Of a stretch of 64,000 nucleotides of DNA, positions 26,076 through 35,158 are shown piece by piece. Numbering within the stretch: the stretch's first letter is position 1; every line of letters starts with the position of its first letter. This stretch comes from Sediminibacillus dalangtanensis (GTDB taxonomy: Bacteria; Bacillota; Bacilli; Bacillales; Amphibacillaceae). The notes beneath the pieces were generated by a model, which saw only the letters and a list, made by a program, of their open reading frames with translations, was not told where the DNA came from and ran no database searches. The translations under genes and the position numbers were made by a program. The stretch is from positions 682,001 through 746,000 of the forward strand of contig NZ_CP046956.1 of the NCBI RefSeq assembly GCF_017792025.1, read 5' to 3'.

Positions 26076-26663
26076 ATGAAACAAAAGGTGACGGAGATTA
26101 TTTTCTTACTCGATCGGAGCGGCTCGATGAGCGGTTTGGAAAGTGATACCATTGGCGGCTTCAATGCTATGATGGAAAAGCAGCGCCGTTTGGAGGGCAC
26201 TACGACAGTAACCACTGTTTTATTTGACCATGAATACGATATATTGTGGGAAGGGATGGACGCGGAGCAAGCTGTGTTGACAAGCAATGAATATGTTGTC
26301 AGAGGTTCGACCGCCTTGCTGGATGCTGTTGGGAGGACGATTCTAGATGTCGATCGACGACATTCACAAGCAGGATTTGAAGACAGACCGGATGAGGTGT
26401 TGTTTGTCATCACTACCGATGGAATGGAAAATGCCAGTAAAGAATTCAGCTATGAAAAAGTGCAACGCTTGATTAAGCGGCAAAAACAGCTGCACGACTG
26501 GCAGTTTATTTTTCTGGGGGCTAACATCGATGTGGCAGTCGAAGCGAGCCGGATGGGGATCGAGGAAGAAGATGCCCATGCATTTGAAGCGTCCGCCGAG
26601 GGCATGGCAACCATGTATGATCAGGTAAACGAAATGATGATGGAGAAGCGAAGCAAACGATGA
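26076..26663 (+). CDS. von Willebrand factor A domain protein (YegL/TerY-like)
   Basis: A 195-residue single vWA domain, cytoplasmic (no signal or membrane segment). The metal-ion-dependent adhesion site is complete: D13-R-S15-G-S17 in FLLDRSGSMSG, the Thr in RGSTALLDAVG and the Asp in VITTDGMEN. TerY/YegL-type proteins act in poorly understood stress or phage-response modules. Here no TerD, PP2C or kinase gene is adjacent; the only partner is the divergent HTH-like gene. Confidence 0.85.
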   Translation: MKQKVTEIIFLLDRSGSMSGLESDTIGGFNAMMEKQRRLEGTTTVTTVLFDHEYDILWEGMDAEQAVLTSNEYVVRGSTALLDAVGRTILDVDRRHSQAGFEDRPDEVLFVITTDGMENASKEFSYEKVQRLIKRQKQLHDWQFIFLGANIDVAVEASRMGIEEEDAHAFEASAEGMATMYDQVNEMMMEKRSKR

Positions 26664-26834
26664 TACAGTGCCTGAGCTCCAACACCTTATCCGGGCATGG
26701 TTAATAAATTAGCCGTCTTGATTTATAAAGGTTATGGGAAGCGTATGGAATCTGGCGCAAAGATAATGGAAAGAGGAAACAGACGATCACCTCCGATCGA
26801 TACTTTTACTGAGAGATTGCCAATATTCCATAGT

Positions 26835-26867
26835 AAACCCGGCAGTCCAAAGAGGGCTGTCGGGTTT
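26835..26867. terminator. Terminator between the vWA gene and ferredoxin-NADP reductase
   Basis: Stem AAACCCGGCAGTCC/GGGCTGTCGGGTTT with two mismatches, between convergent genes. In the minus direction it follows the reductase stop by 20 nt. Confidence 0.7.
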
Positions 26868-26887
26868 GCCATTTCAGTCGACCTTGT

Positions 26888-27937
26888 TTATTTCACCATC
26901 TGGTTGATCAACGCCTTGTTGCGTTGCTTGAAAATATCGTTGTGGGAGGATACCATGCCGTACTCTTGGGCATCCGGCTCAATATATTGCTTTGCCCGGT
27001 TGACGGCATTGGCTGCATCCTGGAAAGCACCGGCGATGAGGTGTACTTTCCCGTCATATTTGAGAATATCTCCGGCAGCAAACAGTCCGTCCACCGATGA
27101 TTCGCTTGACGGGGTTCCCTCGATAAAATAATCGTCGCGTTTTTTTATGTCCATGGAGCAGTTTTTCAACAGCTCCGTGTCCCGTTCGTAGCCATGGTTG
27201 ATGATGACTTCATCAATGGGAAGTTCGGTTACTTCGTTTGTCAGGTGGTTGGTCAACTCCACTGATTTTATTTTCTCTTTTGTTTTACTTGCGACCAATT
27301 TGGTGATGGAAGTGTGGAAGTAACATTCCGCCGGACTGTTTTTCAACTGTTCGACCTGCGCTTCATGTCCCTTGAGAGCATCCTTTCGATACGTTAAATA
27401 AACCTGTTTGGCGAATGGGATAAGTTCGTTTGCCCAGTCTACTGCAGCATTTCCTCCACCTGAAATAATGACGGTTTTATCCTTGAATTGATTCAAAGAT
27501 TTCACCGTGTAATGCAGGTTGGCTACTTCGTATTTTTCCGCACCGTCGATTTCGAGCTTTTGCGGCTTCAATATACCACCGCCGACAGCGACGATGACCG
27601 TTTTTGAATAATGTTTTAGTCCGGCTGCCGTATGCAGAACAAAATGGTTTTCATCGTTCCGGGTGATTTTCACGACTTTTTCATTCAGTGCAACTGTCGG
27701 CTCAAAGGTAAGCCCTTGTGCAACCAGTTGCTCTATCAGTTTTTCACCAGAAACGGGGGTCAGGCCCCCGACATCCCATATCATTTTTTCCGGATAGACA
27801 TGGATTTTGCCGCCGAGATGCGGCTGATATTCGATCAGTTTTGTTTTCATCGCCCGCAGTCCACTGTAAAAAGCGGAATATAATCCGGCAGGACCGCCTC
27901 CTATGATGGTCACATCGTACAATTCTTCTTCGTTCAT
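26888..27937 (-). CDS. Ferredoxin--NADP reductase, YumC type
   Basis: A 349-residue thioredoxin-reductase-like flavoprotein: FAD motif at VTIIGGGPAGLYSA (residues 9-22), NADPH motif VIISGGGNAAVDWA around 155-168, and the C-terminal GLFAAGDI motif. It lacks the CxxC of thioredoxin reductase and has the extended C-terminus typical of type 2 FNR. It moves electrons between NADPH and ferredoxin or flavodoxin, for instance for iron release from siderophores. RBS GGAGGAG. A Fur box lies 90 nt upstream, tying it to iron starvation and to the importer at 30-33 kb. Confidence 0.93.
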   Translation of the reverse strand: MNEEELYDVTIIGGGPAGLYSAFYSGLRAMKTKLIEYQPHLGGKIHVYPEKMIWDVGGLTPVSGEKLIEQLVAQGLTFEPTVALNEKVVKITRNDENHFVLHTAAGLKHYSKTVIVAVGGGILKPQKLEIDGAEKYEVANLHYTVKSLNQFKDKTVIISGGGNAAVDWANELIPFAKQVYLTYRKDALKGHEAQVEQLKNSPAECYFHTSITKLVASKTKEKIKSVELTNHLTNEVTELPIDEVIINHGYERDTELLKNCSMDIKKRDDYFIEGTPSSESSVDGLFAAGDILKYDGKVHLIAGAFQDAANAVNRAKQYIEPDAQEYGMVSSHNDIFKQRNKALINQMVK

Positions 27938-28024
27938 TTTCTTCTCCTCCTTGGTTGAAAAGTATTGATGCGGTGGATGTAAGTAGCGACTTCTCGAGCT
28001 GTATGTAATGAATCATCGTTTAAA

Positions 28025-28045
28025 TGATAATGATTTTCAATATCA
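28025..28045 (-). promoter_or_regulatory. Fur box upstream of the ferredoxin-NADP reductase
   Basis: GATAATGATTTTCAATATC (28026-28044) matches the 19-bp Fur consensus GATAATGATAATCATTATC at 15 positions and keeps the TGATAAT 7-mer. Located 88 nt before the reductase start, it predicts repression by iron. Confidence 0.7.
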
Positions 28046-28243
28046 ATTAAATCTTACCACAAGCAAAGAAGTAACTCAATAACATGTGATAGAAGTATCG
28101 AAAAGAGAATGGGAAACGAAACTCCGTATTTCTTGAGATTTACGGTATTTCCTTCAAGCGATATATGATTGCAAGCTGTTTAAAACAGGGACAGACGTGG
28201 AACGACATGAAAATACAACCCCAATGAAAAAAGGAGGAAGAGC

Positions 28244-29065
28244 ATGGGCAAGTTAAACGATAAAGTGGCGGTCATCACAGGCGGTGCGACCGGCATCGGA
28301 GAAGCGACTGCAAAAGTTTTTGCGAACGAAGGTGCGACGGTAGTGATAGCGGATATCAAGCAGGAAGAACTGGAAGGTACTGCGAAAGAAATCCGGGATA
28401 ATGGAGGCACTGTGAAAACATACCGGGTTGATGTATCCAAGGAGGAAGAAGTGGAAGGCTTTGCTGATCAGGTAAAAGAAGAATTTGGACGGATTGATGC
28501 TTTGTTCAACAACGCAGGGACGGATCAAGAGGGCGGAAAAGTACATGAATACCCAGTTGAACTGTTTGATGAGATTCAACAAACGGACCTGCGCGGTACT
28601 TTTTTGATGAGCAGGTATTTTATCCCGCTGATGCTCGATAAAGGAGGCGCGATCGTCAACAACGCGTCGATGTCGGGCAGCTTTGCCGATTTAGATCGTT
28701 CTGGCTACAATGCGGCAAAAGGGGCGATCATTAATTTTACGAAATCCATCGCGATTGACTACGGAAGGCAGGGGATCCGGGCCAATTCCGTTTCGCCGGG
28801 TACGATCGAGACGCCACTGATCGACAAGCTTGCTGGCACGAAGGAAGAGAAAAGCGGTCGGCAGTTCAGGGAATCGAATAAATGGCTCGCACCGATAGGG
28901 CGGCTCGGTGACCCGGAAGAAATCGCAACGGCTGTTCTGTTTCTGGTATCTGATGACAGCTCTTATATGACGGGACAGGACATGATTGTCGACGGCGGAA
29001 TAACCGCTTATACGTGGCCAGGAAAAATGGTCATGGACGATAGCTGGAAAAACACCACAGAATAA
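28244..29065 (+). CDS. Short-chain dehydrogenase/reductase (SDR)
   Basis: A 273-residue classical SDR. Cofactor motif TGGATGIG (12-19), NNAG near residue 89, catalytic Ser in ASMSGS and Y155-x3-K159 are in place; after the catalytic region comes PGTIETPL and the final MIVDGGITAYTW. Likely NAD(P)-dependent oxidation of an alcohol or sugar; substrate unknown. RBS AAAGGAGG. It stands alone, with a strong shared terminator after it. Confidence 0.9.
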   Translation: MGKLNDKVAVITGGATGIGEATAKVFANEGATVVIADIKQEELEGTAKEIRDNGGTVKTYRVDVSKEEEVEGFADQVKEEFGRIDALFNNAGTDQEGGKVHEYPVELFDEIQQTDLRGTFLMSRYFIPLMLDKGGAIVNNASMSGSFADLDRSGYNAAKGAIINFTKSIAIDYGRQGIRANSVSPGTIETPLIDKLAGTKEEKSGRQFRESNKWLAPIGRLGDPEEIATAVLFLVSDDSSYMTGQDMIVDGGITAYTWPGKMVMDDSWKNTTE

Positions 29066-29069
29066 AAAG

Positions 29070-29108
29070 AGAGTGTTCATCCCACGTGCAGGATGAACAC
29101 TCTTTTTT
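29070..29108. terminator. Bidirectional terminator between SDR and aldo/keto reductase
   Basis: Perfect 13-bp stem AGAGTGTTCATCC/GGATGAACACTCT with an 8-nt loop, T8 on the plus side and A-rich (T on minus) on the other. Serves both convergent genes. Confidence 0.88.
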
Positions 29109-29954
29109 TTAATACTCTTCGTAAACGGCAGGATCCTGGTCGTTGATACGTCCGTCCGGTTTGGTCATGGAGGAAATACTGTTCATTTCCGCGTCGTCCA
29201 GTGAGAAATCAAAAATCGAAATGTTTTCCAGTTGCCTGTCCGGATTTGCGGATTTCGGGATAGAGATAGCCCCTAATTGATAATGCCAGCGTAACACGAC
29301 TTGTGCCGCTGATTTTTGATGGCGTTCTGCGATTTGCTGGATCGTAACTTGCTGTAGGATGTCGTTGCCATGTCCAAGCGGACTCCACGATTCTGTCTTG
29401 ATGCTGTTTTTTTCATGCCACTTTCTTTGTTGTTCTTGGTTGAAGTAAGGATGCAGTTCGATCTGGTTGATGCTTGGTTTTTCTCCCGTTTCCTTCTCCA
29501 GTCTTTTTAAGTGGTCGGGAAGGAAATTGCACACGCCTATCGAGCGGATCAGGCCCTGTTTTTTTGCATCGATCAATGCTTGCCATGCTTCTACGTAGTG
29601 ATCCTGTTTCGGATTGGGCCAATGAATCAGGTAGAGGTCATAATAATCCAGGCTGGCACGATACAAGGATTCCTGCACTGTTTTGATTGCTTTGTCATAA
29701 GTTTGATAACGTCCCGGTAATTTGGATGTGATGCGTAGTTTTTCTCGGGGAACAGCACTGCGTTTCACCGCTTCGCCAACCGTACCCTCGTTTTCATAAT
29801 TGTAAGCGGAGTCGATCAGCCGATAGCCGTTTTCTTCGATAGCACGCTGGATCGCAGTCGCGCCTTCATTGCCGTTAAGGGCATACGTACCCAAGCCGAT
29901 TACCGGGAGTTCCAAACCATCATGCAGGGTCACTTCTGGAATTTGGTTGTTCAT
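29109..29954 (-). CDS. Aldo/keto reductase (2,5-diketo-gluconate reductase-like)
   Basis: A 281-residue AKR5-type enzyme with intact tetrad D48, Y53 (IDSAYNYENE), K78 (ITSKLPG) and H111 (LYLIHWPNP), and the C-terminal SIPKSANPDR cofactor loop. NADPH-dependent reduction of aldehydes or ketones; the substrate is not predictable. RBS GGAGCG at 6 nt. Unlike the first reductase (4265-5212) it belongs to the shorter AKR group, so the two are not recent duplicates. Confidence 0.9.
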   Translation of the reverse strand: MNNQIPEVTLHDGLELPVIGLGTYALNGNEGATAIQRAIEENGYRLIDSAYNYENEGTVGEAVKRSAVPREKLRITSKLPGRYQTYDKAIKTVQESLYRASLDYYDLYLIHWPNPKQDHYVEAWQALIDAKKQGLIRSIGVCNFLPDHLKRLEKETGEKPSINQIELHPYFNQEQQRKWHEKNSIKTESWSPLGHGNDILQQVTIQQIAERHQKSAAQVVLRWHYQLGAISIPKSANPDRQLENISIFDFSLDDAEMNSISSMTKPDGRINDQDPAVYEEY

Positions 29955-30049
29955 TCTATTCGCTCCTTTCTATCATTGATTTATAAGATTATCATAATTC
30001 GGACTATTTTTCCTGCTATTGAATCGGAGTGCTGTTCTTGATTATATAA

Positions 30050-30330
30050 AAATCAGACCCCGAAAACGTAGCGGAGGCAAGATACGGAGACTCCAACGGG
30101 AACAGCACGAGCTGAAAATCCCGCAAGAAAGCGTCTTTTGCTTTCTGAGGAAGTGGAAGCCGTGCCCGTGGAAAGCGTAGTATCCTGTCGTAGCGATTCC
30201 AGACACGAATCAAACAACAGGATAATAAGAAGTTTATCTAAGGAAAACAAATATTAAAAACCGAGCGAATTTGATTGTTAGTTCAAACTCGCTCGGTTGT
30301 TGCTTTGGTGGCCATGCTTTTGTCCCGGCC
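30050..30330 (-). repeat. MITE-like intergenic element, copy 1
   Basis: On the minus strand it opens with CCGGGACAAAAGCATGGCC (30312-30330), continues with a terminator hairpin (AACCGAGCGAATTTGA / TTCAAACTCGCTCGGTT, 30259-30298) and ends with the module CGTGCTGTTCCCGTTGGAGTC…TATCTTGCC. Same family as copies at 40351, 48907, 60841 and 63763. Its hairpin, followed by TTTTTAATATTT on the minus strand, likely terminates the siderophore permease operon. Confidence 0.75.
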
Positions 30331-30344
30331 GCCTGCAGTTTTTA

Positions 30345-31355
30345 TTACGTTTTCATCAATAAATAGATAAAGTAACTACCGCCGATGATGGATACGATGA
30401 GACCGACTGGTATTTCGGATGGTGCCAGGATATTGCGTCCGATGGTGTCTGCCACAACCAACAGCAGTGCTCCCATCAATGCGGATATCGGCAGGAATCG
30501 TTCGTGGGTCGGTCCGACTAGCTTTTTCGACAGGTGCGGAACGACTAGTCCGAGAAAGGCAATCCCGCCGCCGACTGCCACGCTGGCGCCGGCCAGGGCA
30601 ACTGCGATGAACAGTACGGTCATGCGTTCCCGTTCCACTTTTGTTCCAAGTCCCTGGGCAACGTCTTCCCCCAGATAAAGCGTGTTTAATGATTTCCCTT
30701 TATAAATTGCCAGTGGGACAAAGAGAAGGATCCATGGCAGTAATGCGAGTACGTAACTCCAATCGGTTCCGGAAATGTTCCCGGACAGCCAGACGGTTGC
30801 CCGGGTAAAATCGTCCGGATTCATTTTCAATTGAAAGATGATGATCAGCGCGGCGAACGCACTGTTGATCCCGATTCCGACCAATACGAGACGGATTGGC
30901 GATACTCCGTTTTTCCAGGAAATTGCGTAAATCAGTACCGCAGCGGTTACTGCCCCGATCAATGCCGATAAGGGCATCATATAAATCGATAAAGAGCTGG
31001 ATGCAACAGCGTTTCCTTCAAACAAGAAAATGTACAATACTACAGCGAATCCCGCACCTGCATTAATTCCAATGATGCCGGGATCAGCCAACTCATTGCG
31101 GGTCACGCTTTGCAGCAGGGCACCGGAGATGGCCATCCCAGCTCCGATTAGTAAGGCGATGGTCATCCGCGGCAGGCGGAATTGGAACAATACCATTTCG
31201 TTTTGGGCATCACCGTTCCCGGTCACGGTCCGAAAAATCTCCAGCGGGGAAATCCGGATAACGCCAAGATTAAGGCTCAAAACCAGTGTCGCGATGATAC
31301 TCAGGAATAAAATAAAGCCGATCAGCCACGTTTTTTTCTTTGTTTGCTTGCTCAT
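30345..31355 (-). CDS. Siderophore ABC transporter permease (FecCD family), second subunit
   Basis: A 336-residue membrane protein with about nine to ten spans and the FecCD signatures RLPRMTIALLIGAGMAISGALLQ near residue 60, LADPGIIGINAGAGF, and the C-terminal VVPHLSKKLVGPTHERFLPISALMGALLL. With the preceding permease it forms the channel of an Fe3+-siderophore importer. Its start is abutted by the stop of the upstream permease (1-nt overlap), so it is cotranscribed. No ATP-binding subunit follows. Confidence 0.92.
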   Translation of the reverse strand: MSKQTKKKTWLIGFILFLSIIATLVLSLNLGVIRISPLEIFRTVTGNGDAQNEMVLFQFRLPRMTIALLIGAGMAISGALLQSVTRNELADPGIIGINAGAGFAVVLYIFLFEGNAVASSSLSIYMMPLSALIGAVTAAVLIYAISWKNGVSPIRLVLVGIGINSAFAALIIIFQLKMNPDDFTRATVWLSGNISGTDWSYVLALLPWILLFVPLAIYKGKSLNTLYLGEDVAQGLGTKVERERMTVLFIAVALAGASVAVGGGIAFLGLVVPHLSKKLVGPTHERFLPISALMGALLLVVADTIGRNILAPSEIPVGLIVSIIGGSYFIYLLMKT

Positions 31356-32380
31356 TATAACGATCTCCCTTCACGGCGTGCTAGATAAAGAAAGAAGGGA
31401 ACACCGATCAAAGCAGTAACCGTTCCGACCGGTGTTTCGAAAGGCGGATTGATCATCCGCGACACGGTGTCGGCCGCGACTAACAGGATCGCACCCAAAA
31501 TAGCCGAACAGGGAATGATCCAGCGGTAATTGATCCCCACGAGGAAGCGGGTGATATGCGGAATCACCAAACCGATGAACCCGATAGTCCCCGCGACCGA
31601 TACGGCCACGCCGGTAAGCAGCAGGACGACGATCGTGCCTGCAAATTTAATCAAGCCAGTCCGTTGGCCGAGTCCTCTGGCCACATCTTCGCCTAAGTTC
31701 ATGACGGTAATCGAATGGGCGAGCAGCAGAGCCAGAATGATACCGATAATGACCACAGGTGCGAGCAATTTCACATGCACCCACTGTACGCTGGATACAC
31801 CCCCTGCATACCAGAAACTCATATCTTTGGCGATATTGAAATGAATAGAGATACCTGATGAGAGCGAATTAAGCATTGCGGTCACCGCCGTACCTGCCAA
31901 TGCCAGTTTGACCGGAGTAAGTCCGGTTTTGGAAATCGAGCCGACGGCAAAAACAATTCCAGTACCCAATCCCGCGCCGGCGAACGCCCACAGCATCATG
32001 GCGATATTGGAAGCTCCTGGTGTGATAACCAATGCAACGGCCATCATAAATGCTGCACCAGAGGTCACCCCCATAATCGAGGGAGATGCAAGCGGATTAC
32101 GTGTCATCCCTTGCATGATCGCTCCGGACATTGCCAGAGCTGCTCCGATCAAAGCGGCTGCAAGTGCTCTTGGAATCCGCAAATTCCGGATGATTTGGTG
32201 CGAAGTGGAGGAAGCATCGAATTGGTAGATACTTTGCCAAATCGTTGCATATTTCACGTCTGCGGCTCCATATAAAATAGACAGTCCCATCGTCAACAGT
32301 AGAACTGCCAGTCCGCCTATTAAAATAACCGTAGCAAGGAGAGGGCGGGGTCCTTTGTCAGCAGCTGTAATGTTTGCCAT
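31355..32380 (-). CDS. Siderophore ABC transporter permease (FecCD family), first subunit
   Basis: A 341-residue FecCD permease: RNLRIPRALAAALIGAALAMSGAIMQG, NPLASPSIMGVTSGAAF and GLVIPHITRFLVG are diagnostic. It pairs with the downstream permease and with the divergent solute-binding lipoprotein. A Fur-like site (32411-32429) sits about 40 nt upstream of the start. The ATPase must be supplied from elsewhere (a shared YusV/FhuC-like subunit), which is common in Bacillus relatives. Confidence 0.92.
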   Translation of the reverse strand: MANITAADKGPRPLLATVILIGGLAVLLLTMGLSILYGAADVKYATIWQSIYQFDASSTSHQIIRNLRIPRALAAALIGAALAMSGAIMQGMTRNPLASPSIMGVTSGAAFMMAVALVITPGASNIAMMLWAFAGAGLGTGIVFAVGSISKTGLTPVKLALAGTAVTAMLNSLSSGISIHFNIAKDMSFWYAGGVSSVQWVHVKLLAPVVIIGIILALLLAHSITVMNLGEDVARGLGQRTGLIKFAGTIVVLLLTGVAVSVAGTIGFIGLVIPHITRFLVGINYRWIIPCSAILGAILLVAADTVSRMINPPFETPVGTVTALIGVPFFLYLARREGRSL

Positions 32381-32410
32381 ATGTAATACTCCTCATGGAT
32401 AATCGGTAGT

Positions 32411-32429
32411 GAGAATACCTATCATTATA
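32411..32429 (-). promoter_or_regulatory. Fur-like box of the permease operon
   Basis: Plus-strand GAGAATACCTATCATTATA, read on the minus strand as TATAATGATAGGTATTCTC, matches 14 of 19 Fur consensus positions and lies 31 nt before the first permease start. Confidence 0.5.
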
Positions 32430-32462
32430 ATATACTGCCAATATAAAATAAAGCTTGTCATT

Positions 32463-32481
32463 GATAATGAGAATTGTTATC
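32463..32481 (+). promoter_or_regulatory. Fur box of the siderophore-binding lipoprotein gene
   Basis: GATAATGAGAATTGTTATC is a close, symmetric Fur consensus match (16 of 19), 39 nt before the ATG. With the second box 35 nt to the left it covers the divergent promoter region of the importer. Confidence 0.8.
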
Positions 32482-32519
32482 ATTTAAGATGTCAATTAGA
32501 TAATCAGGAGGATAAAGAT

Positions 32520-33503
32520 ATGAAAAAGAAAAGTTATCTTTACATATTTACCAGCTTGCTAGTCTGTTTCTTTGTTTTATCTGCTTGTGGAAATAATCAG
32601 GATGAGGATAATACCTCTGATAGCGATAATGAGAATAAACAAACCGAAACGGAAAACGAATCCGGTGAACGAACGGTGACTGATGCAATGGGAAACGAAG
32701 TCACCATTCCCGAAAATCCAGAGCGAGTGATTGCTTCCTATTTGGAAGATTATCTGGTGGCTTTGGATATTACACCTGTCGCACAGTGGTCTGTACAGGA
32801 TGGAGCAAGCATCCAGGATTACTTGCAGGACTCGCTGGGCGATGTCCCGACCATTCCGCATGACCTTCCGTATGAAACGGTCGCAAGCCATGATCCCGAT
32901 TTGATTATCATGGATTCCGCAGAAATGGTGGAAGGCAACAAATATGAGCAATACAGCAGCATTGCCCCGACGTATGTCGTCGGAACCGAACAAAACAATG
33001 ACTGGCGGGAAGAGTTTAAGCAAATCGGCGAGATCTTCGGCAGGGAAGATGATGTTCAGAAAGAGTTGGATGAATATAAACAAAAAGCAGAAGAAGCCGG
33101 CGAGAAAATTCAAACAACGATTGGCGACGAATCTGTAGCCGCTATCTGGCTGGTAGGAGGAACTTTTTATATCGTGAGTGATAACCTTTCCAGCGGTGAC
33201 GTCCTATACAATGATCTTGGTCTGGCACTGCCGAATGTTGTGAAAGAGATATCTGAAAGCTCTGAAGCGAACTGGTCAGAAATTTCCCTGGAGAAGTTGG
33301 CTGAGCTTGACGCTGATCATATCTTCCTGATCAACAGTGATGGGGAAGGTGCTGAAGCGCTGCAGGATGACATCTGGCAGAACATCCCTGCTGTCAAAAA
33401 CGACAACATTTACGAGTATGGACCAGAATCCAGCTGGCTATATACCGGACCGGTTGCGAATGAACAAATGATTGATGATGCAGTGGAGAGTTTGACAGAA
33501 TAA
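32520..33503 (+). CDS. Iron-siderophore-binding lipoprotein
   Basis: A 327-residue periplasmic-binding-type protein. Signal sequence with lipobox VLSAC puts the lipidated Cys at residue 23; an acidic Asn/Asp/Glu linker follows (GNNQDEDNTSDSDNENK), then the class III binding fold with TDAMGNEVTIPENPERVIASYLEDYLVALD, DPDLIIMDSAEMV and the terminal TGPVANEQMIDD. It captures Fe3+-siderophore at the outer face of the membrane for the divergent FecCD pair. I start at ATG 32520 (AGGAGG, 9 nt); longer starts upstream would include the Fur box. Confidence 0.92.
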   Translation: MKKKSYLYIFTSLLVCFFVLSACGNNQDEDNTSDSDNENKQTETENESGERTVTDAMGNEVTIPENPERVIASYLEDYLVALDITPVAQWSVQDGASIQDYLQDSLGDVPTIPHDLPYETVASHDPDLIIMDSAEMVEGNKYEQYSSIAPTYVVGTEQNNDWREEFKQIGEIFGREDDVQKELDEYKQKAEEAGEKIQTTIGDESVAAIWLVGGTFYIVSDNLSSGDVLYNDLGLALPNVVKEISESSEANWSEISLEKLAELDADHIFLINSDGEGAEALQDDIWQNIPAVKNDNIYEYGPESSWLYTGPVANEQMIDDAVESLTE

Positions 33504-33523
33504 TAACCAGTAGAGACTGGAAG

Positions 33524-33552
33524 AGCCTATCCGTACAGGATAGGCTTTTTTT
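33524..33552 (+). terminator. Terminator of the siderophore-binding protein gene
   Basis: Perfect 9-bp stem AGCCTATCC/GGATAGGCT, 5-nt loop, then T7. Confidence 0.88.
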
Positions 33553-33571
33553 GCGTTAAAAACAGTGGACT

Positions 33572-33766
33572 TTAGTTGCTTTCATGTTTTTTTCGTTTGA
33601 AAATCAGTTCGAAAAAGGAAGCTAATCCATAGCTTTTTGTTGGTGGGGCGAAAATTTGAACCAATTCCCATCCCTCTTTTTCATGTTCGGAAACAATACT
33701 ATAGTAATCCTCTTTAGGCTTTTGTTTGTAATCCAATTCGATTTTTATAAATTTATGTTCATACAA
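33572..33766 (-). CDS. DUF4177 family small protein
   Basis: A 64-residue protein matching the DUF4177 pattern: MYEHKFIKIEL at the start and SEHEKEGWELVQIFAPP in the middle, ending in a basic tail. Function of the family is unknown. The start is the TTG at 33764-33766 preceded by AAAGGAGG at 8 nt; the frame stays open upstream but has no ribosome site there. Confidence 0.75.
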   Translation of the reverse strand: MYEHKFIKIELDYKQKPKEDYYSIVSEHEKEGWELVQIFAPPTKSYGLASFFELIFKRKKHESN

Positions 33767-33894
33767 AGCAATTACCTCCTTTTTAAGTGAATACGCTTTA
33801 AAAAGGAGGAAGGTTTCAATTTCTAGGAAACATGAGTGTATGGCTTTGAAATCATAGGGCGACAGCCAATCCACTTAAGCTATCATTTATATTT

Positions 33895-34131
33895 TCATTC
33901 TATCTCTGAGAAATCACTTGGCAGTTCTTCCTCATAGTTCCCGTAAATGTCTATGACTTCAAAAAACTGGTCGTCTTGATAATGTATGCCATATATATTT
34001 TTGATGATATCTTCAGCGTCTAGATCTTCATCATATTTGCTTTCAAGCTGGAAATAATCTGGGTTTGGCAGTTTTGCAAGCAGTTAAACCAACTAGAGCA
34101 ATTACTGCAATTAAAATATATATTTTTTCAT
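33895..34131 (-). pseudogene. Small lipoprotein gene broken by two frameshifts
   Basis: Begins MKKYI with a ribosome site (AAGGATTTC) then shifts frame to ILIAVIALVGLTACKTAK, a clear lipobox, and shifts again to PDYFQLESKYDEDLDAEDII, ending ELPSDFSEIE. With two repaired frames the product would be a lipoprotein of about 80 residues. The frame changes fall near 34113 and 34068. Family unknown. Confidence 0.7.
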
Positions 34132-34299
34132 GTTGAAATCCTTCCTGATAATTAGATTCTGAACAAAAATATTCTACACCTTATTGATGCCAACATTTCT
34201 ATATTTCTTCTATGGACAAAAACTGTATACTAGAACTATAAAAGGAATAAACGAAGATAGACTTGTTACAACAGGTCAGGAGTCGTCAAGGAGTGGCAT

Positions 34300-35082
34300 A
34301 TGGTGAAAGTAAAACAAACATATAGATTAATGGAACTAGGGAAGCTGACATCTTTTGAATTAATTTGTCTATTTGGAACAATTTTTTCTCCGCTTTTGCT
34401 TCTATTGGTTCCGACTTTTTTAACAGTGCTTGGCATAGTGGGATTATTAGTATTTAATGTTTGGTTGATTTTTAAAAGCGATAAGAATCAGCGAAAAAAA
34501 CCAATTTTGTTTAGGGGTTTACAAGTTGCACTGGTTTCATATGTTGTTTTCTTACTTCTTACATATTTTATTACATATCATATAGGTATAAAAAATGAAT
34601 TTATACTTGGGTTCCTTATAATTTGTTGTTTTTTCGCTTATTTATTTGCTTTAGGGATAGTTACTCTTTACTTATTAAATACTGTTTATATTTATGTTCT
34701 TAAAAAAATATTTCCAAAACATAGTGAAAATTTAAATGAACAACAAAAGTACCCAAAATTAAGAACTCTATCACAATTCATTGACTTAACTACTCAAAAA
34801 CTATATCTCTCGCTATTATTAATAGACTTGTTTCTATATTTATTATTGATTGGTTTTATAATGGTAATTATCTTTAAACATAGTGATGGTGAGAGCGGCT
34901 CTTCTTTATTTATTCTTTCTGGTATCATTCAATGGGCTAAACAACAAGGAGAGGTTTTTAGCGTCTTTAATGCTGTAGGGTTGTTATCTTTAATACTAAC
35001 TATCTATTCCATCACTTTCCCAAAAAGAAATGAAATAGTGAGGAATGCAATAGATAAACAACAAAAAAGATACCAAATATAA
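34300..35082 (+). CDS. Polytopic membrane protein of unknown function
   Basis: A 260-residue hydrophobic protein with about six membrane segments (roughly 20-38, 40-58, 70-92, 98-128, 165-195, 222-240) and basic loops. No motif recognised. RBS AAGGAGTGG. Codon use is AT-rich relative to the flanking siderophore and SEC-C genes, and it sits beside a pseudogene, suggesting an accessory insertion. Confidence 0.65.
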   Translation: MVKVKQTYRLMELGKLTSFELICLFGTIFSPLLLLLVPTFLTVLGIVGLLVFNVWLIFKSDKNQRKKPILFRGLQVALVSYVVFLLLTYFITYHIGIKNEFILGFLIICCFFAYLFALGIVTLYLLNTVYIYVLKKIFPKHSENLNEQQKYPKLRTLSQFIDLTTQKLYLSLLLIDLFLYLLLIGFIMVIIFKHSDGESGSSLFILSGIIQWAKQQGEVFSVFNAVGLLSLILTIYSITFPKRNEIVRNAIDKQQKRYQI

Positions 35083-35131
35083 AGCTGTTTTTATATTTTA
35101 GCATAAGGACAGCAAAATCTATAAAAAGTGA

Positions 35132-35149
35132 AGGGCTTTTTACAGCCCT
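35132..35149 (-). terminator. Weak terminator of the SEC-C gene
   Basis: Six-bp stem AGGGCT/AGCCCT followed on the minus strand by TCACTTTTTATAG, about 10 nt beyond the stop codon. Confidence 0.45.
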
Positions 35150-35158
35150 CCACCTTTA

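Noticed and set aside
30050..30330. Open reading frames inside the repeat elements (for example at 30016-30250 and 48909-49370)
   Set aside because: They lie in repeat copies, lack ribosome sites and their translations differ between copies without codon-like conservation.
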